A DNA stretch of 64,000 bases from NCBI GenBank assembly GCA_030440445.1, contig CP098528.1, forward strand, positions 434,001-498,000, given 5' to 3'. The notes beneath the pieces are model-generated. The model searched no databases, was not told the origin of the DNA, and saw nothing but the letters and a program-made list of their open reading frames with translations. Positions 27,817-37,607 of the stretch are shown here, in pieces; position 1 is the first letter of the stretch; each line of letters begins with the position of its first letter. This DNA comes from Halomonas sp. KG2 (GTDB lineage Bacteria > Pseudomonadota > Gammaproteobacteria > Pseudomonadales > Halomonadaceae). The translations under genes were made by a program, and so were the position numbers.

Positions 27817-29317
27817 GTCACTCATCTGGTGGTCCATTGCCATCTATTTATTGATCGCTATTGGCATTGCGATTATGTCTCGCCAGGGCCCTTCCGAAAG
27901 TATGTCGGGATACTTCCTGGGTAACCGACAAATGAACGGCTTTGTCTCGGCGCTGAGTTACAGTGCCACTACCTACAGTGCTTTTATGATGGTGGGCTTG
28001 GCAGGCCTTACCTATGCCGGCGGCGTGGGAGCGCTCGGTTTTGAAATCATCTATTTCGCCGGTGTGTCGCTTGTGGCTATCTTCGGGCCAAAATTCTGGG
28101 CGGTGGGCAAGAAGTTTGGCTTTGTAACCCCCAGCGAGATGTTGGGCCACCGCTACAACAGCAAACATGTGGCCATGGCTGTCTCGATTGCCAGTTGTAT
28201 CTTCCTGATTCCCTACTCGGCCGTTCAGCTCGCGGGTGTCGGTTACCTGTTGCAGGGGATTACGGATGGCGCGATTACCTTTACTACCGGGGTGGTGCTG
28301 GCCACTGTCATCGCTATCTTCTTCTCCTATATTGCGGGCATTCGTTCGGTGATGTGGACCGACTCGCTCCAGGCCATCATGATGATTGTTGCCTCAACCC
28401 TAGTGGCCTTCTTGGTGATCCAAGGCTTGGGTGGTTTCGGCGCACTATTCGATACGCTGGCAACGGAACATCCACAGTCGCTGACGGTGCCTGGCCCTGG
28501 CTTGTTCAGCTTTGTCACTTTCCTGGGGCTTACTATTCCCTGGTTCTTCTTTAGTATTTCCAACCCGCAGGTCAGTCAACGCCTGTTTATGCCTTCCTCG
28601 CTGCGCTCCATGCGCCACATGCTGATTGGCTTCCTGGTGTTTGGTTTTATCTACACCATGGTCTCTGTGCTTTGGGGCTTCTCTGCCTTAGCCGCTTTCC
28701 CAAGTCTTGCAAGTGCAGATTTAGCCACGCCTACGCTGCTGGCCTCGGAGTTTGTACCGCCCGTATTAGGGGTGATTGTGATGATCGGCATCATGGCCGC
28801 CGCCGTCTCCACCATTGATTCGATCATGCTGACGCTGGCGTCCATGGTCTCCCGCGACGTCTATGCAAACGTTAAACCGAACGTCAGTGAAAAGCGCCAA
28901 CTGCTGGTGGGCAAGTTTGTGGTGCCGGTGATCGCACTGATGGCGCTGGCCTTTGCCGAGCTGCAGCTTGACCTGATTGCAGTGCTGTCGGTGGCCGCTT
29001 CCTCGGGTCTGGTAGCGATGGTGCCTGCGCTTATAGGTGCCTTCTATTGGAAACGCGGTACTGGCGTCGGTGCGCTGGTAAGCGTAGTGGGCACCAGCGC
29101 CTTTGTGCTGTTGATGTATGCCACTGGCAATTCGCTGCTGGGCCTACCCGCTGGCGTATGGGGAATTGTGGTCGCTAGTGTGCTGTTTGTTGGCGTTAGC
29201 CTTATGACTAAGCCTCATCAAGCCTCTTCGGACGCTTTCTTTACCGCCATCGCGGAAGAGCTGGGTAAAAAGCGCCGTACTACCACCGATCAAGCGACGA
29301 AAGAGGCGGCTGCCTAA
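27809..29317 (+). CDS. Sodium:solute symporter family transporter, likely for nicotinate or a pathway compound
   Basis: About 502 residues and roughly thirteen helices. SSS hallmarks include YSATTYSAFMMVGLAGLTYAGG near helix 1-2, MLGHRYNSK, and the sodium-site segment AAAVSTIDSIMLTLASMVSRDVY. It is related to the PanF/SSS carboxylate carriers. It follows the cytochrome fusion gene and precedes nicX, inside the nicotinate island, where P. putida instead has an MFS carrier (NicT). Nicotinate or 6-hydroxynicotinate is therefore the best guess for its substrate. ATG 27809 has GAGGAG upstream. Confidence 0.83.
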   Translation: MTESLIWWSIAIYLLIAIGIAIMSRQGPSESMSGYFLGNRQMNGFVSALSYSATTYSAFMMVGLAGLTYAGGVGALGFEIIYFAGVSLVAIFGPKFWAVGKKFGFVTPSEMLGHRYNSKHVAMAVSIASCIFLIPYSAVQLAGVGYLLQGITDGAITFTTGVVLATVIAIFFSYIAGIRSVMWTDSLQAIMMIVASTLVAFLVIQGLGGFGALFDTLATEHPQSLTVPGPGLFSFVTFLGLTIPWFFFSISNPQVSQRLFMPSSLRSMRHMLIGFLVFGFIYTMVSVLWGFSALAAFPSLASADLATPTLLASEFVPPVLGVIVMIGIMAAAVSTIDSIMLTLASMVSRDVYANVKPNVSEKRQLLVGKFVVPVIALMALAFAELQLDLIAVLSVAASSGLVAMVPALIGAFYWKRGTGVGALVSVVGTSAFVLLMYATGNSLLGLPAGVWGIVVASVLFVGVSLMTKPHQASSDAFFTAIAEELGKKRRTTTDQATKEAAA

Positions 29318-29348
29318 TTGACGTTCAGCTTTGAACCGATAACACCAT

Positions 29349-29387
29349 AGAGCGCTTGGTGTGCCCAAAGGTGAGCACGAGCGCTCT
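29349..29387 (+). other. Inverted repeat between symporter and nicX
   Basis: AGAGCGCT (29349-29356) and AGCGCTCT (29380-29387) are perfect 8-bp arms around a 23-nt loop. There is no T-run, so it may attenuate or stabilise transcript rather than terminate it. Confidence 0.4.
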
Positions 29388-29446
29388 CAGTTAACACTCC
29401 CCGGTATGCTATAGCTGTGCTTTCGCCTGGGGAATTAGGAGTATGT

Positions 29447-30478
29447 ATGGATCACGCAAGCTTTGCCGAAATTTGCCTCCATCAGCTAAAAATGTCCGGC
29501 GTACATGAAGGCGAAAAACTCGTCGTACTGACCCAGGGTAGCGAACGCCTTGATTATGCGGATGCCTTTATGGCGGCGGGACAGCGTTTAGGCGCCAATA
29601 TGTACCACATGCGGTTACCCGCGCCGTTGCCTACCGGTGGCTGGGCCGTGGGAACAACGGGGCTTGCTAGCATGCCCGATGCGGTGGAAGCGCTTAAAAA
29701 CTGCGACATGTTGATCGATTGTATTTTCCTGCTGTTCTCTCCCGAGCAAATGGCGATCCAAGCCGCGGGTACACGTATATTGACGGCGGTTGAACCGCCA
29801 GAATTACTGGCCAGAATGTTGCCCACCAAGGAACTAAGGGAAAAGGTTGAACTGGCCGCCGCGCTGCTGGAAAAAGCCAAAGTGATGCGCATTACCTCGC
29901 GCCATGGCACTGATGTCACCTACCAACTGAATACTTATGAGACGGTTGCTGAATATGCCTGTACCGACGAACCGGGGCGTTGGGATCACTGGCCCTCTGG
30001 CTTTGTGTTTACCGGAGGGGATGACGATGGCGTTGATGGCACCATTGTGGTGGCACCGGGCGATATCCTGCTACCTCAGAACATGTATGTCAGAGAGCCG
30101 ATTACCTACACGATTGAGAAGGGCTGGATTACCGACATACGTGGTGGGCTCGATGCGGAGCTAGTGAAATCCTATATGGATAGCTTTAACGACCCACGCG
30201 GCATGGGCATGAGCCATGTGGGCTGGGGCATGAACCCGAACGCCAAATGGCACCGCATGGTGCCGGGGGAGTTCCCGGGTGGCATGGGGATGGAGCCGCG
30301 CAGCTTTTATGGCAACGTGATGTTCTCCACCGGCCCGAACAGCGAGCTAGGTGGCACAAATGATACCGCCTGCCACTTGGATATCCCGATGCGTAATTGC
30401 TCATTGTTTCTTGATGATGAACCCATCGTGATTGATGGTGATATTGTCGTCAAAGAGCTGCAGATGGACAGAAACTGA
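29447..30478 (+). CDS. nicX: 2,5-Dihydroxypyridine 5,6-dioxygenase NicX
   Basis: 343 residues, matching the family length. The mononuclear iron ligands are readable as H257 (MSHVGWGMNP), H310 and D312 (ACHLDIPMRN), offset by eight from the P. putida enzyme. It cleaves 2,5-dihydroxypyridine to N-formylmaleamate, the substrate of NicD. ATG 29447 has TTAGGAG upstream; a longer in-frame start exists. It lies 129 bp after the symporter, so it may have its own promoter. Confidence 0.92.
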   Translation: MDHASFAEICLHQLKMSGVHEGEKLVVLTQGSERLDYADAFMAAGQRLGANMYHMRLPAPLPTGGWAVGTTGLASMPDAVEALKNCDMLIDCIFLLFSPEQMAIQAAGTRILTAVEPPELLARMLPTKELREKVELAAALLEKAKVMRITSRHGTDVTYQLNTYETVAEYACTDEPGRWDHWPSGFVFTGGDDDGVDGTIVVAPGDILLPQNMYVREPITYTIEKGWITDIRGGLDAELVKSYMDSFNDPRGMGMSHVGWGMNPNAKWHRMVPGEFPGGMGMEPRSFYGNVMFSTGPNSELGGTNDTACHLDIPMRNCSLFLDDEPIVIDGDIVVKELQMDRN

Positions 30479-30859
30479 CAGGCAAGCAATACATAGTGCA
30501 AAGAATGGTGCGAAGATGAACGCAACGATGCCATTGTGTGTATAAGTATGCCGCTTGCCGCTCGAATGTGACCTAACCGATAGCGCCGCTCCTGTCCATG
30601 GGGGAATCCTCCATGGACATTGCTGTGTCTCGATGCCAAAAGCTATCTCCCATAGTTGACTTTGCTATGCCTATGATAGGTTGATATTCAACGCTAATTG
30701 TCCTCCCCGGAAATTGTAATGCGCTACAAACTCGCCTTATGGTCATTACTAAGTATTAGGAAAAAAATATAAATCAATAGGGGGCCCGGGGATGTGTGGA
30801 GGTATGTGTTGAATCGTGCACTTACCTTGGCGCAACGGGACTTTTACCGGGGAATGTGC
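30479..30859. promoter_or_regulatory. Spacer between nicX and the ABC importer operon
   Basis: A 381-bp gene-free stretch. TGTCCATGG (30593-30601) and CCATGGACA (30611-30619) form a perfect 9-bp hairpin with a GC-paired inner loop, possibly ending the nicX transcript. The right half is AT-rich and should hold the importer promoter. I see no confident -35/-10 pair. Confidence 0.4.
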
Positions 30860-32002
30860 ATGAATGAGACCCTTGCAGACGCTGGGGGGACGACGGCGGC
30901 AACGACAGAAGTGCCGTCGAGCTTTGCCCGCTTCGTCAATGTCCAAAAGAGCTATGACGGTGTTGAACTGGTCGTCAAGGACTTCAATCTTGATATCCGC
31001 AAGGGCGAATTCGTCACCCTGCTGGGCCCTTCGGGCTCTGGAAAGACCACCTGTCTGATGATGATGGCAGGATTCGAAACCCCCACCCATGGTGAGATTC
31101 TACTCAACGACGAGCCAATTAGCGGCTTGCCGCCGCACAAGCGTGGCATTGGCATGGTCTTCCAGAACTATGCGTTATTCCCGCACATGACGGTGGCCGA
31201 GAATCTTGCTTTTCCGCTTGAGGTTCGTCATCTCAGCAAAGCGGAGATCAAGGAGAAAGTGGCTAAAGCACTGGCCATGGTACGCCTGGAAGAGTTTGGT
31301 GATCGCCGCCCAGCGCAGCTCTCTGGCGGCCAGCAGCAACGGGTGGCATTGGCTCGCGCGCTGGTCTTTGAGCCTGATCTGGTGCTGATGGACGAACCGC
31401 TGGGCGCGCTGGACAAGAATCTTCGTGAAGAGATGCAGTACGAGATCAAGCGCATTCACGCCCGTCTTGGGGTAACCATGATCTACGTCACCCACGACCA
31501 GACCGAAGCACTGACCATGTCTGACCGGATTGCGGTCTTCAACGATGGCATTGTGCAGCAGTTAGCCTCTCCGGATGAACTCTACGAACGGCCGGAAAAT
31601 GCCTTTGTGGCGTATTTCATCGGCGAGAACAACCGCTTGGTGGGTGACGTTATCGAGCACCTCGGTAGTGACTGCAAGGTGCGCTTGGATAGCGGCGACA
31701 TGGTGATTGCCAAAGCGGTGGCGGCGGGCGACGTAGGCTCGCGTACGACGCTATCACTGAGACCCGAGCGGGTCAGCATCCTGCCGGATGATGCCGACGG
31801 CGCGCAGTTCGACAACCAGTTCACTGCCACAGTGCAGGAAGTTATCTACCTTGGCGACCATCTACGCACGCGGGTGTCGGTGTGCGGTAACGAGGACTTT
31901 ATTTTGAAAACGCCCAATGCCCAAGGGTGTGGGGTGATGCGCCCCGGCCAGCAAATTCAGGTTGGTTGGTCGAGTGCCGATTGCCGCGCGTTGGATGCAT
32001 GA
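30860..32002 (+). CDS. ABC transporter ATPase, polyamine/opine type
   Basis: About 380 residues. Walker A is GPSGSGKTT, the Q-loop follows, the signature is LSGGQQQRVALARAL, Walker B is LVLMDEPLGALD, and the H-loop is YVTHDQTEALTMSDR. A TOBE-type regulatory domain fills the last 130 residues. It energises import by the permeases at 33276 and 34533. ATG 30860 has GGGGA upstream; ATG 30854 is an alternative. It is the first gene of a four-gene importer whose substrate is unknown. Confidence 0.88.
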   Translation: MNETLADAGGTTAATTEVPSSFARFVNVQKSYDGVELVVKDFNLDIRKGEFVTLLGPSGSGKTTCLMMMAGFETPTHGEILLNDEPISGLPPHKRGIGMVFQNYALFPHMTVAENLAFPLEVRHLSKAEIKEKVAKALAMVRLEEFGDRRPAQLSGGQQQRVALARALVFEPDLVLMDEPLGALDKNLREEMQYEIKRIHARLGVTMIYVTHDQTEALTMSDRIAVFNDGIVQQLASPDELYERPENAFVAYFIGENNRLVGDVIEHLGSDCKVRLDSGDMVIAKAVAAGDVGSRTTLSLRPERVSILPDDADGAQFDNQFTATVQEVIYLGDHLRTRVSVCGNEDFILKTPNAQGCGVMRPGQQIQVGWSSADCRALDA

Positions 32003-32081
32003 GCCGGACGGCAGTCAAGTGCGCCGTTTCTCGGTATCCGATGGTGCCGGCGGCGATGACAACAGCAAACGGAGAATTTTT

Positions 32082-33185
32082 ATGAAACTCAGCAATCGCG
32101 TTGTTAAGACAAGTATCGCTGCCGTGGGGATGTCGGCACTTGCCGTGGCGGTTAGTGCCCATGCTCAGCAGACGCTGAATATTGTTTCTTGGGGCGGTGC
32201 TTACAGTATGAGCCAGCACGAGGCTTACGATAAGCCGTGGATAGAGAAGACGGGTGACGAGATTGTCAATATCGACCGCAGTGGTAACGCTTTGGCCGGT
32301 CTGCGCGCTCAATCCCAGGCTGGCAACGTGACCTGGGATTTAGTCGACATGCTCCCCGCCGATGCCATGATCGCTTGTGACGAAGGGCTTATCGAGCCTC
32401 TCGACCACGATGAGCTGCTGGCCGACGCCCCGGATGGCACGCCGCCAAGTGAGGACTTCGTCGATGGGGGCTTGGGGGACTGCTTTGTGGCGTCCATCGT
32501 CTATTCCAATATTGTCGCCTTCAATAGCGAGATGTTCCCTGAGGATGCTCAGCCCAGCACCATCGAGGATGTCTTCGACCTGGAAAACTACCCCGGCAAG
32601 CGGGCTCTGCTGCGCAAGCCGATTAACAATATGGAATGGGCCTTGATCGCCGATGGTGTCGAGCGTGATGAAGTCTACGCCATGCTTGAGACCGAAGAAG
32701 GCGTGCAGCGTGCCTTCGACAAGCTGGATACCATCAAGGATGAAGTCATCTGGTGGGAAGAGGGTGCCCAGCCGCCTCAACTGTTGGCCGATCAGGAAGT
32801 CGCCTTTGCCTCCGCCTACAATGGTCGGATCTTCAATGCCATGGTCACTGAAGACCAACCCTTCGAGATCATTTGGGATGCGCAGGTGTTCGAACTGGAT
32901 GGCTGGGTGGTACCCACCGGCAAGCTCGACAAGGTGAAGGATTATCTCCATTTCGCCACTGATACCCAGCGACTCGCCGATCAGGCTCAGTACATTTCCT
33001 ATGGGCCGGCACGTCTTTCTTCCTCTGAGTTGGTGTCCACCCATGCTGAAACCGGTATCGACATGACGCCGCACATGCCAACCCACGAACCGAATTTCGC
33101 AACGGCACTGCAAAAAGATGACCTGTTTTGGGCTGACTACAACGATGAGCTGACCCAGCGCTTCAACGCCTGGCTATCCCAGTAA
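32082..33185 (+). CDS. ABC transporter periplasmic substrate-binding protein, PotD type
   Basis: 367 residues. A signal peptide (residues 1-26, ending SAHAQ) is followed by LNIVSWGGAYSMSQHEAYDKPW, the usual opening of the spermidine/putrescine-binding family. The fold continues with VTWDLVDMLPADAMIACDEGL and ends with the W-rich DDLFWADYNDELTQRFNAWL. ATG 32082 has GGAGA upstream. The binding-pocket residues are not conserved enough with PotD to assign spermidine. The neighbouring demethylase suggests an N-methylated or amino compound. Confidence 0.87.
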   Translation: MKLSNRVVKTSIAAVGMSALAVAVSAHAQQTLNIVSWGGAYSMSQHEAYDKPWIEKTGDEIVNIDRSGNALAGLRAQSQAGNVTWDLVDMLPADAMIACDEGLIEPLDHDELLADAPDGTPPSEDFVDGGLGDCFVASIVYSNIVAFNSEMFPEDAQPSTIEDVFDLENYPGKRALLRKPINNMEWALIADGVERDEVYAMLETEEGVQRAFDKLDTIKDEVIWWEEGAQPPQLLADQEVAFASAYNGRIFNAMVTEDQPFEIIWDAQVFELDGWVVPTGKLDKVKDYLHFATDTQRLADQAQYISYGPARLSSSELVSTHAETGIDMTPHMPTHEPNFATALQKDDLFWADYNDELTQRFNAWLSQ

Positions 33186-33275
33186 GGCGCTGCCGCCGTC
33201 CGTCGACAATCGGACGGCGGCGTACCGATAGCCGATCGTTGCTGATCGCTTTTCTTGCCTGACGGAGAGATCTAC

Positions 33276-34529
33276 GTGTCCCAACCGCCTGCAGCTCCTC
33301 TGACAACGGCCGATGGTGTGCCGCTCAAGGTTAGCCTGCGTCGCACCGTGCGACGCTCTAAAATCAAGGCGCTGTTGCTGGTTGCGCCGCTACTGGCATT
33401 TCTTTTTATCGCCTTTCTGATGCCCTTGTTCGAAATGCTGTGGCGTAGTGTCGATAATCCTGAAGTGTCTACCCATCTATCACGAACCGTTGCGGCGTTG
33501 GAAGGCTGGAATGGGGAGTCATTACCCGATGAAGCCGCCTTTGCCGCCTTGGCTGAGGACCTCCGCGTTGGTCAGCAGGAACGCAACCTGGGGTTGTTGT
33601 CCAGCCGGCTGAACTATGAAAAGTCGGGCATGCGTTCGACCATTAGCCGCACGGCGCGACGCGTTGGTGGGTTGGAGCCGCCCTATCGCGAGTCGCTGAT
33701 CGAGGTCAACGATACCTGGGGAGAACTCGATACCTGGAAGCTGATTCAGCGTGAGGCGTCGCCCTACACCATTTCGTATTATCTGGCAGCGGTCGACCGT
33801 CAGTTGAATCCGGACGGCGACATCGTCAAAGTGCCGGAACATATGCAGATCCACGCCACCCTGTTTTGGCGAACGCTATGGATGAGCGCTGTCATCACAG
33901 GCCTGACGCTAGCGCTCGGTTTTCCGGTGGCCTTTTTGCTGGCGAATCTGCCGACGCGTCACTCTAACCTGCTAATGATTTTGGTATTGCTACCGTTCTG
34001 GACCTCGTTGCTGGTACGCACCACCACCTGGATCGCCATCCTGCAGTCACAGGGGGTGCTCAATGACGTCATGGTGGCCCTCGGCGTGATCGCCGATGAG
34101 GCGCGGTGGCAGATGATCCACAACAAGATGGGCACGATCATCGCCATGACGCATATTCTGCTGCCTTTTATGATTCTACCGCTTTACTCGGTGATGAAGA
34201 CCATTCCACCCAGCTATATGCGCGCCGCCCGCTCGTTGGGGGGCAAGCCGTTTCTCAGTTTCCGTCGAGTCTATTTTCCGCTGACAATCCCAGGCATTGC
34301 CGCTGGTGGCATCTTGGTCTTCATACTATCGATTGGCTACTACATCACACCGGCGTTGGTGGGTGGGCAGTCGGGTCGCTTCATCACTAATTACATCGCC
34401 TACCACATGCAAACATCGCTCAACTGGGGGCTGGCGGCTGCGATTGCCTCCATCCTGCTGTTCGTGGTGATTATCTGTTATCTGGTATTCAATCGCCTGA
34501 TTGGCGTCGACAAGGTCAAGCTGGGGTAA
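33276..34529 (+). CDS. ABC transporter permease, PotB type
   Basis: About 417 residues. One N-terminal helix is followed by a large extracytoplasmic insert (about residues 65-185), then five helices. The EAA loop is YMRAARSLGGKPFLSFRRVYFPLTIPG. The insert between helices 1 and 2 is longer than in spermidine PotB, as in opine/polyamine carriers of this branch. A GTG at 33276 with GGAGAG upstream fits better than TTG 33255. It works with the second permease. Confidence 0.86.
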   Translation: MSQPPAAPLTTADGVPLKVSLRRTVRRSKIKALLLVAPLLAFLFIAFLMPLFEMLWRSVDNPEVSTHLSRTVAALEGWNGESLPDEAAFAALAEDLRVGQQERNLGLLSSRLNYEKSGMRSTISRTARRVGGLEPPYRESLIEVNDTWGELDTWKLIQREASPYTISYYLAAVDRQLNPDGDIVKVPEHMQIHATLFWRTLWMSAVITGLTLALGFPVAFLLANLPTRHSNLLMILVLLPFWTSLLVRTTTWIAILQSQGVLNDVMVALGVIADEARWQMIHNKMGTIIAMTHILLPFMILPLYSVMKTIPPSYMRAARSLGGKPFLSFRRVYFPLTIPGIAAGGILVFILSIGYYITPALVGGQSGRFITNYIAYHMQTSLNWGLAAAIASILLFVVIICYLVFNRLIGVDKVKLG

Positions 34530-34532
34530 ACG

Positions 34533-35384
34533 ATGGCTATTCCTTCCTACGCCACCCGTGGCGAGCGCATCTGGCATTACATCTTTCTGGCTATCTGCGG
34601 TCTGGTGTTCCTGTTTCTGATCGGACCGCTATTGGTGGTCATACCGTTGTCATTCAATGCGCAGCCCTACTTCACCTTCAGCAAGGAAATGCTGACTTTC
34701 GACCCGGCCGGTTATTCGTTGCGCTGGTATCAGGACTTCTTTACATCGAGCGAGTGGCTCAATGCCATCAAGAACAGCTTCATCATCGGTATTGCGTCCA
34801 CGCTGCTAGCCACGGTGCTAGGGACGGTGGCCGCGCTGGGGTTGTCTAGTCGGCATATGCCAGCGCGTGGCGCGATCATGGCGCTGTTAATTTCGCCGAT
34901 GATCGTACCGTTAATCATCTCGGCGGCGGCGATGTTCTTCTTCTTTTCCAAGGTCAATCTCGCTCAGACCTACGTGGGCGTCATCCTCGCGCATACGGCG
35001 CTCGGCATTCCCTTTGTGGTCATCACCGTGACCGCTACGCTATCGAGCTTCGATACCACGCTGATTCGCGCGGCACATAGCCTTGGGGCTAACCCGACAC
35101 GAACCTTCTTTAAGGTGGTGTTGCCACTGGTGACACCGGGAGTGGTATCAGGAGCGCTGTTTGCTTTCATTACGTCCTTCGACGAGGTGGTGGTGGTGCT
35201 ATTCATTGCTGGGCCCGAGCAACGTACCATGCCGATCCAGATGTGGTCGGGCATTCGCGAGCAGATCAGCCCAACGATCCTCGCGGTTGCGACCCTGCTG
35301 GTGCTGCTCTCGATGCTGCTGCTGACCACGCTTGAGCTGCTACGTCGGCGCAGTGAGCGTCTACGGGGGCTCTCTCCCGACTAA
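34533..35384 (+). CDS. ABC transporter permease, PotC type
   Basis: 283 residues and six helices. The EAA loop is LIRAAHSLGANPTRTFFKVVLPLVTPG, with the FITSFDEVVVVLFIAGPEQRTMP segment typical of PotC. It starts 3 bp after the first permease and ends the operon. It converges with the DgcA-type gene at 35424. Confidence 0.88.
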   Translation: MAIPSYATRGERIWHYIFLAICGLVFLFLIGPLLVVIPLSFNAQPYFTFSKEMLTFDPAGYSLRWYQDFFTSSEWLNAIKNSFIIGIASTLLATVLGTVAALGLSSRHMPARGAIMALLISPMIVPLIISAAAMFFFFSKVNLAQTYVGVILAHTALGIPFVVITVTATLSSFDTTLIRAAHSLGANPTRTFFKVVLPLVTPGVVSGALFAFITSFDEVVVVLFIAGPEQRTMPIQMWSGIREQISPTILAVATLLVLLSMLLLTTLELLRRRSERLRGLSPD

Positions 35385-35423
35385 GCCCAAACAGCGTTTT
35401 TACCGCCCGATTTGATGCGAAAA

Positions 35424-37475
35424 CTAAAGGTCTTTGACCAACCTAAGCGCATCGTAGATGGCCGCGTGGGTGTTCCGGGACTCGACGGCATCACCAATCC
35501 GGAACAACTGGAAGCGACCATCTGGGTTGTTCGTTATGCTCTGAGGGGCGCCCACGATCAGGTCATCGTAATTCACCTCGCCGCGGTTGCTGGCGTGCGG
35601 CTTTAGCTCAAAATAGAGTTCGGCCATCGGTGTAATGCCGTAGTTGACCACCACTTGGTCGATGCGCCGTGCATGATCCATGTCCTGTTGGCCGTGAACA
35701 ATATAATCACTGGTGATTTCGGCGAGCAGTTGGTTGCCGTCGCGCTGCACGGACTTCAACCGGTAAGTCGGCGTGAATATGACGTTGGCGCGCTGTAGGG
35801 AGCGCATGTAGGGCACCAGGTTCATGGCCATGACCTCTGCGGAGAAGGTGCGGTCCGGCGTCATAATCTCAAGCGCTGCTCCCGTGGCGGCAATGATCTC
35901 TGCCGCCTGCAGGGCGGCATGGTCGCCGGCATCGTCGAACAGCAATACCCGCTTGCCTGGCGGCACGTGTCCGGAAAGAATGTCCCAGGTGTTGATCACT
36001 AAGTCGTGGCCGACGGTGGGTTGGTCTTCCATGGGGTAGCCGCCGGTGGCCACGATCACCACATCCGGTTTTTCGGTGAGCACGTCCTCGGCCTCGGCCC
36101 AGACGTTATAGCGGATCTCGACGTCAAGCGCCTCGCAGCGTGCCAAGCGCCAATCGATGATACCTAGCATCTCGCGACGTCGCTCACTCTGTGCCGTGAG
36201 CCGTATCTGCCCCCCAGCATCGCTGGCGGCTTCTAATACCACCACCGAATGGCCACGTTCGCCGGCAACACGAGCGGCTTCTAATCCCGCTGGCCCTGCG
36301 CCGATAATGACGACTCGCCGTTGCTGTGCCGCCTTGGAAATGGTGTGGGGCATGCTGGTTTCACGCCCAGTGGCAGCGTTATGGATGCAATAGGCGGCAC
36401 CGCCTTGATAGATGCGGTCAAGGCAGTAGTTGGCGCCAACGCAGGGGCGGATCTCTTCCTCTCGCCCCTCTACGATCTTGCACACGATGTGCGGGTCGGC
36501 CATGTGGGCACGGGTCATGCCGATGATATCGACCTTGCCGGAAGCGATGGCATAACGGGCAGTGGCGACATCCTGGATCTTGGCGCCATGAAAAGTGGGG
36601 AAATCGGTCTCACGACGTATTTCTCCGGCAAAATCCAGGTGCGGGGCGCTGGGCATGCCTTGTATGGGAATCACATCGGTGAGCCCTGCGTCGGTGTCGA
36701 TGTGGCCGCGAATCACGTTGAGAAAGTCTATCAGTCCGCTATTTTTTAAGCGTCGTGAGATCTCCAGCCCATCATTGGAGGTCAGTCCACCCGATAGCAT
36801 TTCGTCGCCGGTATAGCGAACGCCGACGATGAACGCCTCACCAACTCGCTGGCGAATGGCGCGCAGCACGTCAAAGGTGAAACGCAGTCGGTTATCGAGA
36901 TCCCCACCATAAGGTTCCTCTAAGGTATTGGTCAGTGGAGACCAAAACTGATCCATCAAGTGGCCGTAGGCCTGCAGCTCGATGCCATCGAGACCAGCAG
37001 CGTGCATGCGTTCGGCAGCATCGGCGTAGTCACGAATCAAACGTTCGATATCCCAGTCCTCGACCTGTTTGGGAAAGGCGCGGTGGGAAGCCTCGCGGCG
37101 ATGCGAAGGCGACACTGCTGGCAACCAGTCACCTTTGTCCCAACGGGTACGTCGACCCAAGTGAGTCAGTTGGATCATCACCGCGGTACCGTGCTCGTGA
37201 CAGGCATCGGTCAGCTCACGCATCCAAGGTACGACTTCATCCTTATAGGCGAGAATATTGTTGAACACCGGCGGGCTGTCTTTTGCTACCGCCGCGGATC
37301 CTGCCGTCATGGTCAGGCCAAGACCTGCCTTGGCCCGTTCGACGTGGTAGGCACGGTAGAGTGCTTTGGGCATCCCATCCTCAGGATAAGCGGGCTCATG
37401 AGCTGTCATCATAAGCCTGTTTTTTAAGGTCAGGTGTTTGAGTTGGAAGGGTTGCAACAGCGGATCGTTAGCCAT
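35424..37475 (-). CDS. DgcA-family flavin/iron-sulfur N-demethylase paralogue, substrate unknown
   Basis: 683 residues, colinear with DgcA at 101. It has an FMN barrel (LIRDYADAAERMHAAGLDGIELQAYGHLMDQFWSP), a cluster loop C345-x2-Ala348-x2-C351-x11-C363, a Rossmann domain with VVIIGAGPAGLEAARVAGERG, and the shared C-terminus RNTHAAIYDALRLVKDL. Relatives demethylate dimethylglycine, N-methylproline or other N-methyl amino acids. No DgcB or ETF lies beside it, so it may borrow DgcB-EtfAB from region 1. The ATG at 37475 is preferred over TTG 37508. The convergent ABC importer and adjacent TetR gene suggest a small uptake-and-demethylation module. Confidence 0.8.
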   Translation of the reverse strand: MANDPLLQPFQLKHLTLKNRLMMTAHEPAYPEDGMPKALYRAYHVERAKAGLGLTMTAGSAAVAKDSPPVFNNILAYKDEVVPWMRELTDACHEHGTAVMIQLTHLGRRTRWDKGDWLPAVSPSHRREASHRAFPKQVEDWDIERLIRDYADAAERMHAAGLDGIELQAYGHLMDQFWSPLTNTLEEPYGGDLDNRLRFTFDVLRAIRQRVGEAFIVGVRYTGDEMLSGGLTSNDGLEISRRLKNSGLIDFLNVIRGHIDTDAGLTDVIPIQGMPSAPHLDFAGEIRRETDFPTFHGAKIQDVATARYAIASGKVDIIGMTRAHMADPHIVCKIVEGREEEIRPCVGANYCLDRIYQGGAAYCIHNAATGRETSMPHTISKAAQQRRVVIIGAGPAGLEAARVAGERGHSVVVLEAASDAGGQIRLTAQSERRREMLGIIDWRLARCEALDVEIRYNVWAEAEDVLTEKPDVVIVATGGYPMEDQPTVGHDLVINTWDILSGHVPPGKRVLLFDDAGDHAALQAAEIIAATGAALEIMTPDRTFSAEVMAMNLVPYMRSLQRANVIFTPTYRLKSVQRDGNQLLAEITSDYIVHGQQDMDHARRIDQVVVNYGITPMAELYFELKPHASNRGEVNYDDLIVGAPQSITNNPDGRFQLFRIGDAVESRNTHAAIYDALRLVKDL

Positions 37476-37521
37476 GGATAGCACTCTATTTTGTTGTGTA
37501 TTTAACAAAGTTAGGTGCCAG

Positions 37522-37549
37522 TGTTCATATCTGTCAATTTAATGTTCAT
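37522..37549 (-). promoter_or_regulatory. Candidate promoter with flanking direct repeats before the DgcA paralogue
   Basis: On the minus strand, TTGACA (37537-37532) could be a -35 box. A TAACTT-like -10 would lie about 18 bp downstream. TGTTCAT occurs on the plus strand at 37522-37528 and 37543-37549, 21 bp apart, on each side of the -35. That is two helical turns and suits an operator. Confidence 0.4.
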
Positions 37550-37607
37550 TGGTGTACGTTGATGGGGCGGTAACTGACATCAATCCGTCGCTTATCGTAT
37601 CGGCCTA

